Notes: a model not told the origin generated them from the sequence alone. Counted from the first letter of the stretch, positions 39,586-50,342 are shown. The stretch: 64,000 nt of DNA from PNON01 sp963757065 (GCA_963757065.1 CAVWQC010000007.1:248001-312000); one strand, 5' to 3'. Program-made: numbers and translations.

Positions 39586-41076
39586 ATGCATGCCGATGAA
39601 TTGAAACACCGTACCATGTTAGAGAATTTAGCCGACCAGGCAATGATCGATCGAGGCTTACTTCCCGATTTTTCCCCTGAAGCGCTTGCAGAACTCGATG
39701 TACTTCAAAAACAGGCGGCACAAAATGATGGCCAATTGAAGAGTGAAGACGGAATCCGTGATCTACGGCACCTGCTCTGGGCATCCATAGATAATGATGA
39801 TTCTCGCGATCTGGATCAGTTGACCGTGGCTGAGGCATTGCCAGATGGTAAAGTGAAGATCCTGGTGGCTGTAGCGGATGTCGACTCGCTGGTAAAGAAG
39901 GATTCAGCAATTGATGATCACGCCAGCTACAATACCACCTCGGTATATACCGCAGCCAAAATATTCCCGATGCTCCCTGAACAGCTTTCCACTGATCTCA
40001 CATCCTTGAATCCGAATGTGGATCGCCTGGCGATGGTCGTCGAAATGGTGGTTGATCCCGATGGTAAAGTACAAACCTCCAGTATCTATCAGGCGATAGT
40101 CCACAACCAGGCTCAGCTCGCTTATAACAGTGTCGCTTCCTGGCTGGATGGGGATGGCAATGCACCTGAGGCAGTATCTGCGTTGGATGGACTGGCTGAA
40201 AATTTGCGTCTGGAAGACTCCATTGCCCAGAAGTTGAAGAGCTTAAGGCATATCAACGGTGCGCTCAGCCTTGAGACGATCGAGGCAAAACCGCTCTTTG
40301 ATGGTGACCAGATCCGTGATCTTGAAATGGAAGAGAAGAACCGTGCAAAAGAGATCATTGAAGATTTCATGATCGCAGCCAACGGGGTGGTGGCGCGTTA
40401 CCTTGAATCCAGGAGGTTTCCCTCCATCCGGCGCGTGGTACGAATTCCAAAACGCTGGGACCGCATCGTCGAGATCGCCGACGAGCATGGATACAATCTT
40501 CCGGAAAATCCGGATGCGAAGTCTTTGGAGAATTTCCTGGATAAGGAAAAAGCTGCCGATCCGCTGCGGTTTCCTGATCTGTCACTGGTGGTGATCAAAC
40601 TATTAGGCGCTGGTGAATATGTGGCAGATTTTCCGGGCGACACTCCGCCGGGTCACTTTGGGCTGGCGGTCAAAGATTACACCCATTCCACAGCCCCGAA
40701 TCGCCGATTTACAGACCTGCTTACTCAGCGATTATTGAAAGCCGCACTTCACGGAACCCCGGCTCCATACAGCAAGATCGAACTGGAAATACTGGCGAAA
40801 CATTGCACCGAGGCAGAAGATGCCGCCAACAAGGTTGAACGGCAGGTTGAAAAGTCCGCAGCAGCACTTTTGCTTAAAACCAGGATCGGAGAACGGTTTG
40901 ATGCCATTGTCACCGGGGCTTCACCCAAAGGCACCTGGGTGCGCCTGCTCACTATACCGGTAGAAGGAAAGTTGGTGCATGGCTTCGATAATATGGACGT
41001 GGGCAAACGCCTTCGAGTTCAACTGCTATCTGTGGATGTTGACCGCGGCTTTATTGACTTCAAGAAAGAATCTTAA
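39586..41076 (+). CDS. RNB-domain ribonuclease (RNase II/R family)
   Basis: Exoribonuclease of 496 residues, shorter than RNase R (~700+) because only the RNB core and a small C-terminal S1-like segment are present. The catalytic acidic cluster is WASIDNDDSRDLDQLTVAEAL. Other motifs are VADVDSLVKKDSAIDDHA, the proline-rich FPMLPEQLSTDLTSLNP, and the RNB end FGLAVKDYTHSTAPNRRFTDLLTQRLL. It would degrade RNA 3' to 5'. No N-terminal cold-shock domain is visible. The ATG at 39586 lacks a strong ribosome binding site. Confidence 0.9.
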   Translation: MHADELKHRTMLENLADQAMIDRGLLPDFSPEALAELDVLQKQAAQNDGQLKSEDGIRDLRHLLWASIDNDDSRDLDQLTVAEALPDGKVKILVAVADVDSLVKKDSAIDDHASYNTTSVYTAAKIFPMLPEQLSTDLTSLNPNVDRLAMVVEMVVDPDGKVQTSSIYQAIVHNQAQLAYNSVASWLDGDGNAPEAVSALDGLAENLRLEDSIAQKLKSLRHINGALSLETIEAKPLFDGDQIRDLEMEEKNRAKEIIEDFMIAANGVVARYLESRRFPSIRRVVRIPKRWDRIVEIADEHGYNLPENPDAKSLENFLDKEKAADPLRFPDLSLVVIKLLGAGEYVADFPGDTPPGHFGLAVKDYTHSTAPNRRFTDLLTQRLLKAALHGTPAPYSKIELEILAKHCTEAEDAANKVERQVEKSAAALLLKTRIGERFDAIVTGASPKGTWVRLLTIPVEGKLVHGFDNMDVGKRLRVQLLSVDVDRGFIDFKKES

Positions 41077-41137
41077 GGAAGTAAAATGGTGAAAAATTAC
41101 CAGCCCAGTTGTTTTTCTATTTGTGAGATGGAAGATT

Positions 41138-43126
41138 TTATTGCCTCACCAATAGTTGCGCCATTTCGAGCTGATCATATTCACCAATTACTCCAATACG
41201 ATCACCGACCTCAAAAACTGTGATTGATTTGGGATTCGCAATAAGCTGCTGATCACGGATCAATGCCACTACAGATGCTCCGGTTTGAGAACGAATATTT
41301 GCTTCGGCAAGTGATTTTCCTATCAGGGAACTTTCTGCGAGTAATTCCATCCAGACAATCTCAATTCCTTTTATTGCCTGAAGAAGGTCATGTAAAGATT
41401 TGTGCTCTTCGTCAGTAGTAATATTGAAGTTGTAATGATCATGACGAACAGATTCAGCGTATCGGTGGACTTCTTGAAGTGGATAGCCAAGGTTTAGTAA
41501 AGTATGGTGGATCAATTCCAGACCACCCTCCAATTCAGGATGGACAATATGACTTGCTCCCAATTCTGTTAAATATCTTACACCTTCTGCTGTTGCCGCC
41601 CTGGCAATGATCGATAAATCTGGGTTCAAATCCCTGACTGTCGTTACGATCATTATTGTTGTAGTTTCGTCAGGAACAGTAATCACCAGAATACTGGCAT
41701 GGTCCAAATTTGCATGTTTAATAATTTCAGAATTGCTTGCATCACCATACAATGTCGGGATATTCCGCAGGTTGAGTATGATGATGCGTTCGGGATCAGT
41801 TTCCATGACAAGGAGTGGAATGGAGAGTGATTCCAACACATCCACCAGATGCTTTCCTACCTGGCCGTAACCTACGATCACTGCGTGACCAACCAGATGA
41901 TCTTCTTCGATTACTGGTAGAGGAATATTAGCTTCCAATTTTCTCCAAAAAGCAGGGATCAATCGTAAAGTTTTCTCGAAGAATGGTAATGATTTAAACA
42001 TGAACGGATTGATGATAATTGAAAAAAGAGCGGCTGCCAGTATCAGAGAATATTGATTCGAATTCAACATATTCAAGGACAAACCAGTTTGGCCTAAAAT
42101 GAATGAGAATTCTCCAATTTGACTCAAGCCAACTGCGATGATCAAAAATGTTTTTGCCGGGCGGGGAAATAGCAGCCCCAGAATTAAGACAATAATGACT
42201 TTTCCGATAACGACGATAAAGGTCAAGGCAGCTACCTGTCCGAGGTTCTGTAATAAGAATGTAGGGTTTACAAGCATTCCAACTGACACAAAGAACAGGA
42301 CTGAAAATGCCTCCCGAAAGGCGAAAACATCTGCTCCTACCTGGTGACTCAAGTGAGATTGGCTGATGATGGCTCCGGCAACAAACGCACCCAGTGCCAG
42401 GGAGATACCGAATAGTTCCGATGCACCCATTGCTGTACCAAGGGTAATAGCCAGGATCGCAAGGATGAACAATTCTCGTGATCGGGTATGGGCAATACGT
42501 TCGAGAAGCCAGGGGATGAGCCGAACACCAGCAAAAAACATAATAGCAGCAAATGCTATCGCTTTTAACAATGTGATCGCCAAATCTTGCCAGTTGAATG
42601 TGGAAGAACTGGAAGCCAGGGTTGGCATGAAAACCAGAATTATTACTGTTAGTATATCCTCCATGACCACCCATCCCACCGCAGTCTGCCCGTGGGATGT
42701 ATTCAGTAACGAATTATCCATCAATCCACGTAATAGGACGACTGTACTCGCAACTGAAATTGCCAGTCCTAAAACCAAACCGGCTGTGATCGACCAGCCC
42801 CAAAGTTGGCTCAAACCAATGCCGAGTAAAGTGACAAGTGCTACCTTAATTAATGTACCGGGGATAGCTGTATCCCGTACCCGCCAAAGATCCGCAAAGG
42901 AAAAATGAAGGCCTACTCCAAACATCAGAAAAATTACCCCAAGCTCTGCCAGTTGACGTATCGTACCAATATCCCCAACAAATCCGGGAGTGAAAGGTCC
43001 AATGACAATTCCAGCAAAAAGGTAACCAACGATCGTGGGTAGCCCAAGACGCCTGGCAATCAATCCGCCAAAAAAAGCCACTATCAACGCCAGCGTAATA
43101 TTAATTAATAATGGTAGTTCGTGCAT
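41138..43126 (-). CDS. Kef-type cation/proton antiporter with TrkA-N and RCK-C domains
   Basis: CPA2-family membrane protein of 662 residues. About twelve helices fill residues 1-390 (MHELPLLINITLALIVAFFGGLIARRLGLPTIVGYLFAGIVIGPFTPG, GVGLHFSFADLW, EFSFILGQTGLSLNML). An NAD-binding TrkA-N domain follows (VIVGYGQVGKHLVDVLESLSIPLLVMETDPERI), then an RCK-C ligand domain (SLIGKSLAEANIRSQTGASVVALIRD). The ATG at 43126 follows GGGGAG; an upstream start gives a longer, less hydrophobic extension. It moves K+ or Na+ against protons. It stands alone, with no KefF-type ancillary gene. Confidence 0.93.
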   Translation of the reverse strand: MHELPLLINITLALIVAFFGGLIARRLGLPTIVGYLFAGIVIGPFTPGFVGDIGTIRQLAELGVIFLMFGVGLHFSFADLWRVRDTAIPGTLIKVALVTLLGIGLSQLWGWSITAGLVLGLAISVASTVVLLRGLMDNSLLNTSHGQTAVGWVVMEDILTVIILVFMPTLASSSSTFNWQDLAITLLKAIAFAAIMFFAGVRLIPWLLERIAHTRSRELFILAILAITLGTAMGASELFGISLALGAFVAGAIISQSHLSHQVGADVFAFREAFSVLFFVSVGMLVNPTFLLQNLGQVAALTFIVVIGKVIIVLILGLLFPRPAKTFLIIAVGLSQIGEFSFILGQTGLSLNMLNSNQYSLILAAALFSIIINPFMFKSLPFFEKTLRLIPAFWRKLEANIPLPVIEEDHLVGHAVIVGYGQVGKHLVDVLESLSIPLLVMETDPERIIILNLRNIPTLYGDASNSEIIKHANLDHASILVITVPDETTTIMIVTTVRDLNPDLSIIARAATAEGVRYLTELGASHIVHPELEGGLELIHHTLLNLGYPLQEVHRYAESVRHDHYNFNITTDEEHKSLHDLLQAIKGIEIVWMELLAESSLIGKSLAEANIRSQTGASVVALIRDQQLIANPKSITVFEVGDRIGVIGEYDQLEMAQLLVRQ

Positions 43127-43254
43127 AAAAATCTCCCCTATGTCCTGGTAAACCATTATAAGGGTTTTATGCTCGAATATTACTGTTAACTCTGTTGTAA
43201 ATCCAGTTCATGTATTACTAGTGTTGAATATACATCATGTAATGAACACAGGAT

Positions 43255-45425
43255 TTAGTACCTACCCCGCAGCGAATGCTTTGGCAGATCAGCCTGCTCT
43301 TCCGGTGGATCGATATGCTCGATCTTCACGGCACAGATCTTATATTCAGGGATCTTGGCGCGGGGATCGATGACATCATTGGTGAGGATATTGGCTGAGG
43401 CTTCGGCAAAGAAGAACGGGATGAATACAACGCCTGCCCTGGTCTTATCCTTGATCGTTACCCGGATGACGATGCTGCCCCGCCTGGAGGAAACCCGAAC
43501 CTCATCACCCTCCTTCAAGTCCATTCTTATCGCATCCACCGGATTCACTTCCATTAATGCCTGCGGGTAAAGGTCATCCAATTTGGAAGCGCGGGTCAGT
43601 GTACCGCCGTGCCAGTGTTCCAGCACTCTTCCGGTGGTCAGAATGAATGGGTAATCAGCATCGGGCATTTCTGCGGGCAGCTGGTATTCCAGCGGGTGGA
43701 ATTTTCCACGTCCACGAGGGAAATCATCTGCGAAGAGGAAGGGTGTTCCGGGATGGTTTTCATCGGGCACAGGGGTTTGCAGTCCCCAACGGATCCGAGA
43801 CCGGTGATAACGGATCCCGGCATAATCCGGGACGACGCGTCCCATCTCTTCGATGACCTCACCGGGGTTGGTATAGTTCCAAAAGGTGCTCTTCGGTCTG
43901 CCAAGACGAGTTTCGATGCGTTTGGCAAGATCGGTAATGATCATCCAATCCGCCCGGGCACTACCCGGTGGTTCAACAGCTTTTCGAACAAGCTGCACGC
44001 GCCGGTCAGTATTGGTAAAGGTGCCATCCTTCTCTGCCCAGCCGGCTGCCGGAAGGATCACATCCGCATAGGCGTGTGTTTCGTTGATGAACAGGTCTTC
44101 AGCGGCAAAGAATTCCAACTGCTCGAATTGGTGCCGGACGTGATTGGAGTTGGGTTCAGACATGACCGGGTTCTCACCCATGATATACATGCCTTTGATA
44201 CCGTCAGGTCCGAAAGCTTTTACGATCTCAGTGTTGGTCAGCCCACGCTTGCGGTTCAACCCGCCCGGTTCAATATTCCAGAGCTGCTCAAACTTGAGGG
44301 CACTTTGTTCATCGTCGACAAGTTGATAACCCGGGTAATGCCAGGGCATGGCTCCCGAATCAGAGGCTCCCTGGACGTTATTCTGACCGCGCAGAGGATT
44401 GAGCCCGGTGCCTTCACGACCGATCTGACCGGTGAGCAGAGCCAGGTTGATGAGGGCAAGTGCATTTTCGGTTCCATGGGAGTGCTCGGGGATGCCCAGC
44501 GCCCAATAGATGGCCGCATTTTTTGCTCCAGCATATAGCCGGGCAGCTTGAATGATCAAATCCCGATCCACGCCGGATATGCCTTCAGCATATTCCGGGG
44601 TGAATTTTTCCATGCTTGCCGCGAATTCTGTAAAACCTTCCGTGCGCTCGTTGATAAATTTTTGGTTGTAGAGTTTCTCTTTCAGGATGACATGCGCCAG
44701 GGCTGAAAAGACTGCCACATCTGTTCCCGGCTGCTGCTGCAGCCAGAGGGTGGAGAAGTTGACCATCTCGATGCGGCGTGGATCGATCACGATGAGCTTT
44801 GCCCCATTTTGCTCTATGGCAGCTTTCATCTGCAAGCCAATGATCGGGTGGGTTTCGGTGGTGTTCGACCCGGTGACTAATGAAGACGTCATTTTTGGAT
44901 ACATCCGAAGCCGGGTTGCTCATCGCTGAAGAACCAACAGCCATCTGCAGGGCAACCACAGAACCGGCATGGCACAACCTGGTGCAGTGATCGATGTTAT
45001 TTGTTCTGAAAAGTGATCTGAAAAGTTTCTGCAGCAGGTAGTTTTCTTCATTGGTTGCCTTGGCACAGGAGAACATGCCTAATGCATCCGAACCATCGCG
45101 TTTGTAAATGGCTGTCATCCTGTCGGCGATCAGGTCAAGGGCTTCATCCCAGGATGCTTCACGCCATTCAGACATATCCTTTGCCGGTTTTCGCTTCCCT
45201 GCAATTTGCTTTTCCTTCCGGATGAGGGGAGTGGTTATCCGCCGGGAATCGTATAGAAAGTCATAACCAAACCGCCCTTTCACGCACAGGTTGCCATGAT
45301 TGGTCGGTGAATTCGAAAGGAGAAGTAACGGAAAAAATGGTATTGTCTTTGATATGCAGTTCGAGATTGCATCCCACACCGCAATATGGACATACTGTCG
45401 AGACGATCTTATCGGGTTTTATCAT
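43255..45425 (-). CDS. Formate dehydrogenase catalytic subunit (Mo/W-bis-MGD; two frame shifts)
   Basis: Molybdopterin oxidoreductase of about 723 residues. It oxidises formate to CO2 or runs in reverse. The N-terminal [4Fe-4S] cluster uses CPYCGVGCN and NHGNLCVKGRFG. The active site is DHCTRLCHAGSVVALQMAVG with Cys (codon TGC), not selenocysteine. The C-terminal molydop-binding domain has TTGRVLEHWHGGTLTR and ADVILPAAGWAEKDGTFTN. Extra bases near 45305 (SPFE to SPTNHG) and 44900 (NDVFI to VTGSNTTETHP) split it into three frames. It starts 1 bp after the ferredoxin-like subunit, in one operon with NuoE-NuoF. Confidence 0.92.
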
Positions 45426-45426
45426 G

Positions 45427-46071
45427 TTATTTTCCTTCCAAGAGCCATTCACGACGAGGTTTAAGCGCACCGGTCGGGCATACTCCCACACATTGCCCGC
45501 AAAATACACAGGTGGTTTCAGTCATCGGCTTATCATAGAATGTTGCAACGGAGGTTTCAAAGCCGCGGTTCATGAGGGTTAACGCAAATGTGTATTGGGC
45601 ATCCTGTGCACAAACCTGGACACATCGCCAGCATAAAATGCATTTGGCATAATCCCTGATATACATGGGATTATCATCCAGGACCGCCGGCTGGCGTTTG
45701 ACCGCACCGGGAAAGCGGTCAGGTTTGGCAGCATATTCATCCATCATGGTTAAAATATCCGGCGCGTCTGAAATGTCGACCGTGGAGGCCAGCATTTCCA
45801 GGATGGTTTTACGCGCTGATCTGACCCGTTCGGTGTTCGATCTAACCTTCATACCCTCGGTGACTTTAGCGATACAGGCCGGTACGAGAGTGCGTGAACC
45901 TTCCACTTCTACGACACAGATGCGGCAAAGAGCATTGGCTTTGCAATATTCATGAAAGCACAGGGTCGGTATGGAAATACCGTTTTCTGCCGCTGCATGG
46001 AAAATCGTTGTTCCTTCGGCAGTGCTAACGGGTTGATCGTCAATTACCAGGTTGATCATTTTTGACATCAT
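45427..46071 (-). CDS. NuoG N-terminal-like iron-sulfur subunit of formate dehydrogenase
   Basis: Electron-transfer subunit of 214 residues. It has a [2Fe-2S] ferredoxin domain (GISIPTLCFHEYCKANALCRICVVEVEG), the intermediate HxxxC-type cluster region of NuoG, and two [4Fe-4S] motifs (CILCWRCVQVCAQD and CVFCGQCVGVCPTGAL). It bridges FdhA and the NADH-oxidising subunit. As written, the frame is continuous with NuoF, but the real NuoF stop lies at 46068-46070, overlapping the ATG here (ATGATG). That boundary makes this an independent gene. Confidence 0.88.
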   Translation of the reverse strand: MMSKMINLVIDDQPVSTAEGTTIFHAAAENGISIPTLCFHEYCKANALCRICVVEVEGSRTLVPACIAKVTEGMKVRSNTERVRSARKTILEMLASTVDISDAPDILTMMDEYAAKPDRFPGAVKRQPAVLDDNPMYIRDYAKCILCWRCVQVCAQDAQYTFALTLMNRGFETSVATFYDKPMTETTCVFCGQCVGVCPTGALKPRREWLLEGK

Positions 46072-47796
46072 GAACCGCCTTTCACTGACAGGGGAGCTTT
46101 CAGCATTTCTGGCCAGCGGTGCAGCGCACTCAATACAGCCATGGAGGCTGTCTGGCCCAGACCCGCAGATGGATGCATCGGTCATTGTTCGGCCAATCTC
46201 TTCCAAGCGCTGCAAGTCCTCCGGTTCAGAACGGTCTATCATCATCCGCTCTAAAATCTCCACCTGGCGTTGGGTCCCGAGCTGACAGGGGTAGCACTTT
46301 CCACAGGATTCCTCGGCAAAGAAGTGCGCCAATCGCAAGATCACCTTGCGCAGGTCGCGGGTTTCGTCAAATACTGTGATCACTCCTGCACCCAGGGGAA
46401 TTCCTGCATCCCGCATATCTTCGAAGCTCAGTTTCGAATTGAGATCACTTTCGATGGCAAATGCTCCAGCAGCTCCTCCAACCAGGGCAGCCTGGAAAAC
46501 TCTGCCTCCACGAACCCCGCCTGCCAGATCGTTGATCAGGTGACTGATGGAGACACCAAAATTGACTTCATATAATCCCGGTCTTTCAATATCACCTGAT
46601 AAGCAAAACAGCTTTGTACCGGTGGATTTTTGAGTGCCGCGGGATGTATACTTTTCAGCACCTTCCCGCAGGATCTCAGGGATATTGGACAAGGTTTCGA
46701 CGTTATTGATCACTGTGGGTTTTCCAAACAAACCGTGAGTGGTCGGGAAGGGTGGCTTAACGCGCGGCATACCGCGTTTCCCTTCGATCGATTCAAATAA
46801 GGCTGTTTCTTCGCCGCAGACATAAGCACCTGCACCCTGGCGAAGTTCAAGATCGAATGAGAAACCGCTGCCCAGAATGTTGTTCCCGAGGATTCCCTGA
46901 CTCAACGCTTCTTCACAGGCTTGCTGCATGATCTCAAACGGTTCTGTATATTCACCGCGGATATACATATATCCTTTATGAGCTTGAATGGCATAAGCGG
47001 CAATGATGATCCCCTCAATGATCCGGTGTGGATCATCTTCCATGATCACCCTGTCTTTGAAGGTGCCAGGTTCAGCTTCATCAGCATTGCAGACAACATA
47101 ACGGGTCGTCTCGGCGGTATTGGCAGCACCTTCCCATTTCAATCCTGTCGGGAAAGCTGCTCCACCCCGGCCGACCAAGCCTGAAGCTTTGACTTCTGCG
47201 ATCACCTCACCCGGCTGCAGTTTTAATGCTTTCGCAAGCCCGGAGTAACCACCAGAAGCCTTGTAATCAGCCAGCCAGGTGGTTTTTCCCCTGCCGCAAT
47301 TCCTGGTTAATACGGCTACATCACCACCCACCAGGGTTTGATGCCGCCTGCTGGTGTTGGCGACCATTTCCCGCCAGCCACTTCTGCGCAGCTGCTTCTG
47401 GTATTCGCCCTGGACCAACATGGACGGTGCAATATCGCACAATCCCAGGCAGGGAGAACGTTCAATGGTGATGGTGTCTTTTCCTTTATTGTGCATAGAT
47501 TCACGCATCAGCTTGAAATATCCTTCAGAACCGGCCATGGCGCAGACCGGGTCGCTGCAGACGTGAATGATCGCTTCGGAGACAGGTTTTGCGTGGAAAT
47601 GGGAATAGAAGGTGATCACCCCATAGACATCTGCCAGAGGTACCTGTAAATTTTTGGCAATTGCCTCAGCAGCAAATTCAGGGATGTACCCGTAAATTTC
47701 CTGGGCTGCATGCAATGAGGGGAGGAGGGACGTTCTGCCTGTAGCTGTATATTTCTCAAGGACTGGTTGCAGCAGTTCCAGATTCATATCCGGCAT
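46068..47796 (-). CDS. NuoE-NuoF fused NADH-binding subunit of formate dehydrogenase (frameshifted at the C-terminus)
   Basis: About 575 residues. Residues 1-130 form a NuoE thioredoxin-like [2Fe-2S] domain with C80, C85, C116 and C120. Residues 165-575 form NuoF: FMN/NADH site GLVGRGGAAFPTGLKW (about 206-221), CNADEAEPGTFKDR, GAYVCGEETALFESIEGKRGMPR, and [4Fe-4S] cysteines 498, 501, 504 and 544. One extra G near 46165 hides the normal C-terminus, GLGQTASMAVLSALHRWPEM...VKGGS, which ends at 46068. The E-F joint is in frame with no sign of error. It passes electrons between NAD(H) and FdhA. Confidence 0.85.
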
Positions 47797-47869
47797 AATT
47801 TCTCCTTATAAAAGTTCATGACTTAAAAACCGGGTAATTGACAATTTATAGTGATATTATAACGATAAT

Positions 47870-48483
47870 ATGTTTTCTGTCATTATTCAAGCAGGTGGTA
47901 AATCGAGTCGAATGGGAACGGATAAATTATTCATCCCATTTCGTGGTCAGAAATTGATCGAATGGGTAATTGGGCGATTGGCAAATCTTACCGATGACCT
48001 GGTCATTATATCCAATCAACCCGAAAAGCTGAAATACCTGAATCAAGCTGTGTACCCGGATGCTATTACAGGTATCGGACCGCTCGCCGGGTTATATACG
48101 GGGTTAAAATATGCCAGGTATGAAAGGGTTGTCATGGTGGCATGCGACATGCCCTTCGTTAATTCCAATCTTTTGAGGGAAGAGGTGCGGTTGCTGGATG
48201 AAATGCAGGTGGATGTAGTTATTCCCGCCCCGGCAGGAAAACAGAGCCGCTGCATGCAGCTTATCGGCGGGAAACCTGTCTTCCAGTGATCGAAGCGGGA
48301 ATAAGATCCGGGATGCGCAGGTTAATTGAATGGCATGCTTTGGTACGGGTTCATACGATGGAAGATTCAGAAATCAATAAATACGATCCGGCAGGATTGG
48401 CATTTATGAATATCAATAACCCCGCAGACGCTCAACTCGCTGAACAGGTTGATCTAATAGACGATAATCCTGATCATCCGTAA
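47870..48483 (+). CDS. mobA: Molybdenum cofactor guanylyltransferase (frameshifted)
   Basis: Cytoplasmic GTP:molybdopterin guanylyltransferase, about 204 residues, making the MGD cofactor needed by FdhA. It has the nucleotide motif IIQAGGKSSRMGTDKLFIPF, GIGPLAGLYTGLKYA and VACDMPFVN. One base is missing near 48245: GKQ must continue EPLHAAYRRETCLPVIEAGIRSG, and the tail INNPADAQLAEQ closes the family's C-terminus. It is divergent from the formate dehydrogenase operon with only 73 bp between, so the two probably share control. No strong ribosome binding site is visible. Confidence 0.88.
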
Positions 48484-48553
48484 AGAACGAGCAATATGCC
48501 TGTCAATATGGTTCAATAAGTTGGGTGGGAATGTAAATCGGGAAACCGGTTTC

Positions 48554-49643
48554 TTATCTTGGCAGCAAATGAATAGCGCTGGACTTGAAATTTGCAATGA
48601 CATTCATAGCCAGAAACCAGATTCATCTCCAGGGCACTGGTTCGGGTCACCAGTGATACCAGTTTGGCATCTCCGGAATCCAGAAGCACTCTGAAAAGAG
48701 GTCCTTTGGGCTGGATAGCGAGGATTTTGCAGCGTAAGTGGTTACGGGCACTGGTTTGTTCATGGCCGGGGGTAAGGGTAATGGTAATGTCTTCAGGGCG
48801 GAGGCAAAGATAGACCATTTTACCCACTTGATAATCACTCACCGCTTCCAATAGATGATCATCTGTTTGCACTTCGACCAGACCATCCTTCTGGGTACAT
48901 ATCTCGCCGGAAATAATGGTTTCCACACCGACGAAATCTGCTACTTCTGAGTCAGCCGGCTCATCGAATACCTGCCGGGGTGAACCAACCTGGCGCAGCT
49001 GCCCGCCGATCAGAATGGCGATCTGACTCCCCAACATTAAGGCTTCATCCAGGTCATGGGTGATGAAAATCGCTGTTTGCCGGCTGGACTTTAAGATGGA
49101 CTGAAAATCATTCAATAATCCCAACCGGGTGGGAGCATCCAGGGAACTGAATGGTTCATCCAGGAGCAAAAGGTCTGCACCCGTTGCAAATGCGCGAGCC
49201 AGACTGACCCGTTGAGCTTCTCCACCAGACAACTGGTAAGCCTGCCGATTAGAAAGGTGGGATATTCCAAATACTTCCAGCCAATGGTCGACTTTTTGAT
49301 GGATCGTGTCTTTTTCCACTCCCCTGAAACTCAACCCAATGCCAATATTTTCCCGGATGGATGTGTGCAGCAGCAGTGGTTCCTGCAGGACCAGAGCACA
49401 TTTTTTATGGTCAGCATGATTTGATGCGTTATTGGAATTCTGCCCGATATAAATATTCCCGGAAGTGGGTTTGATCAAACCAGCCAGGGCCAACAAAAAA
49501 GTACTTTTCCCAGCCCCATTTGGTCCAGCGACAGCAAGGACATCTCCCTGTTCGACGTTCAGGGATGGAATATCGACCACCAATTTACCCATCCGGTGGA
49601 TTTTAAGTTGATCCACCTTTAGGAAGGTGTGCTTATCAACCAT
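48554..49643 (-). CDS. Tungstate ABC transporter ATPase TupC-like (frameshifted C-terminus)
   Basis: About 363 residues. Walker A GPNGAGKST, Q-loop VLQEPLLLHTSIRENI, signature LSGGEAQRVSLARAF, Walker B LLLLDEPFSSLD, then H-loop FITHDLDEAL. A C-terminal TOBE domain (CLRPEDITITL, ...ARNHLRCKILAIQPKGPLFRVLLDSG) senses oxyanion. One extra base near 48600 hides the proper end VIANFKSSAIHLLPR, after which the stop is at 48554. The ATG at 49643 overlaps the TupB stop; a GTG at 49655 is less likely. It powers tungstate or molybdate import with TupA and TupB. Confidence 0.88.
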
Positions 49644-50338
49644 GTTTATCTCCACGCTGCTGGATCAATGTCAAAGCTAAATTGACCACGTAAGCGAGCA
49701 GCAGCACAATGGCAGATAATGCCAGGGCGATGGCGAATTCTCCCCGGCTGTTTTCCAATACGATCGCCGTGGTGAGTACGCGTGTATCTCCTTTGAGGTT
49801 GCCGCCGACCATCATGGAAGCACCCACTTCGGAAATCACACTGCCGAAACCCGCCATCAGCGCTGCCAGTAAGGGCATTTTGGCTTCACGCCATAGACAG
49901 CCAGATCATTTGCATACGTGAGGCACCCAATCCGTAGAGTTGGAGGCGGAGGCGTGGATTCAGTTGTTGTATAGCTGAGATGGTCAGACCAGTGATCACC
50001 GGTGTGGCGATGATCGTTTGGGCGATGACAATTGCCGTAGGGGTGTACATGAGATGAAGCAAACCTAATGGTCCACTGCGCCAGAGAAAGATCGAAACGA
50101 CCAGGCCAACAACCACCGGCGGTAGGGCCATACCTGTATTGATCAGGCTGACCCATAACCGCCGGGATTTGAATTCCCCCAAAGCGAGTGCAGTGCCGAG
50201 GGGCAATCCTATAAAAAGGCTGAGTATGGTTGAAAGGCCGGAAATTTTGAGGCTAAGGAATGTGATCTGCATCACTTCAGGATCACCTGAAATGAGTAAT
50301 CGAATTCCCTCAACAATTCCCTGCCAAATCAAATGCAT
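49636..50338 (-). CDS. Tungstate ABC transporter permease TupB-like (frameshifted)
   Basis: Inner-membrane permease of about 234 residues with five helices. N-terminal frame: ITFLSLKISGLSTILSLFIGLPLGTALALGEFKSRR, MALPPVVVGLVVSIFLWRSGPLG. EAA-type loop: QLYGLGASRMQMIWL. After one extra base near 49885 it continues LWREAKMPLLAALMAGFGSVISEVGASMMVGGNLKGDTRVLTTAIVLE, the hallmark of TupB/WtpB-type permeases. The start is the ATG at 50338. It is 4 bp from tupA and overlaps tupC. Confidence 0.9.
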
Positions 50339-50342
50339 TGAA

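Noticed and set aside
42366..42908. 180-codon open frame on the plus strand inside the antiporter gene
   Set aside because: It is antisense to the antiporter membrane domain and has the Ala/Asn/Thr-rich texture typical of reversed hydrophobic helices.
43609..44538. 309-codon open frame antisense to the formate dehydrogenase gene
   Set aside because: It lies opposite a clearly conserved coding region and has no ribosome binding site or recognisable domain; it is a by-product of codon bias.
44930..45010. Selenocysteine in formate dehydrogenase
   Set aside because: The active-site codon in DHCTRLCHAG is TGC (Cys), and the stops that interrupt the gene lie elsewhere and are explained by frame shifts.
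3786..49885. Programmed +1 frameshifting as a shared genetic-code quirk
   Set aside because: The shift sites share no motif or slow codon, four need the opposite correction, and long genes such as pcrA, the ABC permease and the antiporter are intact.
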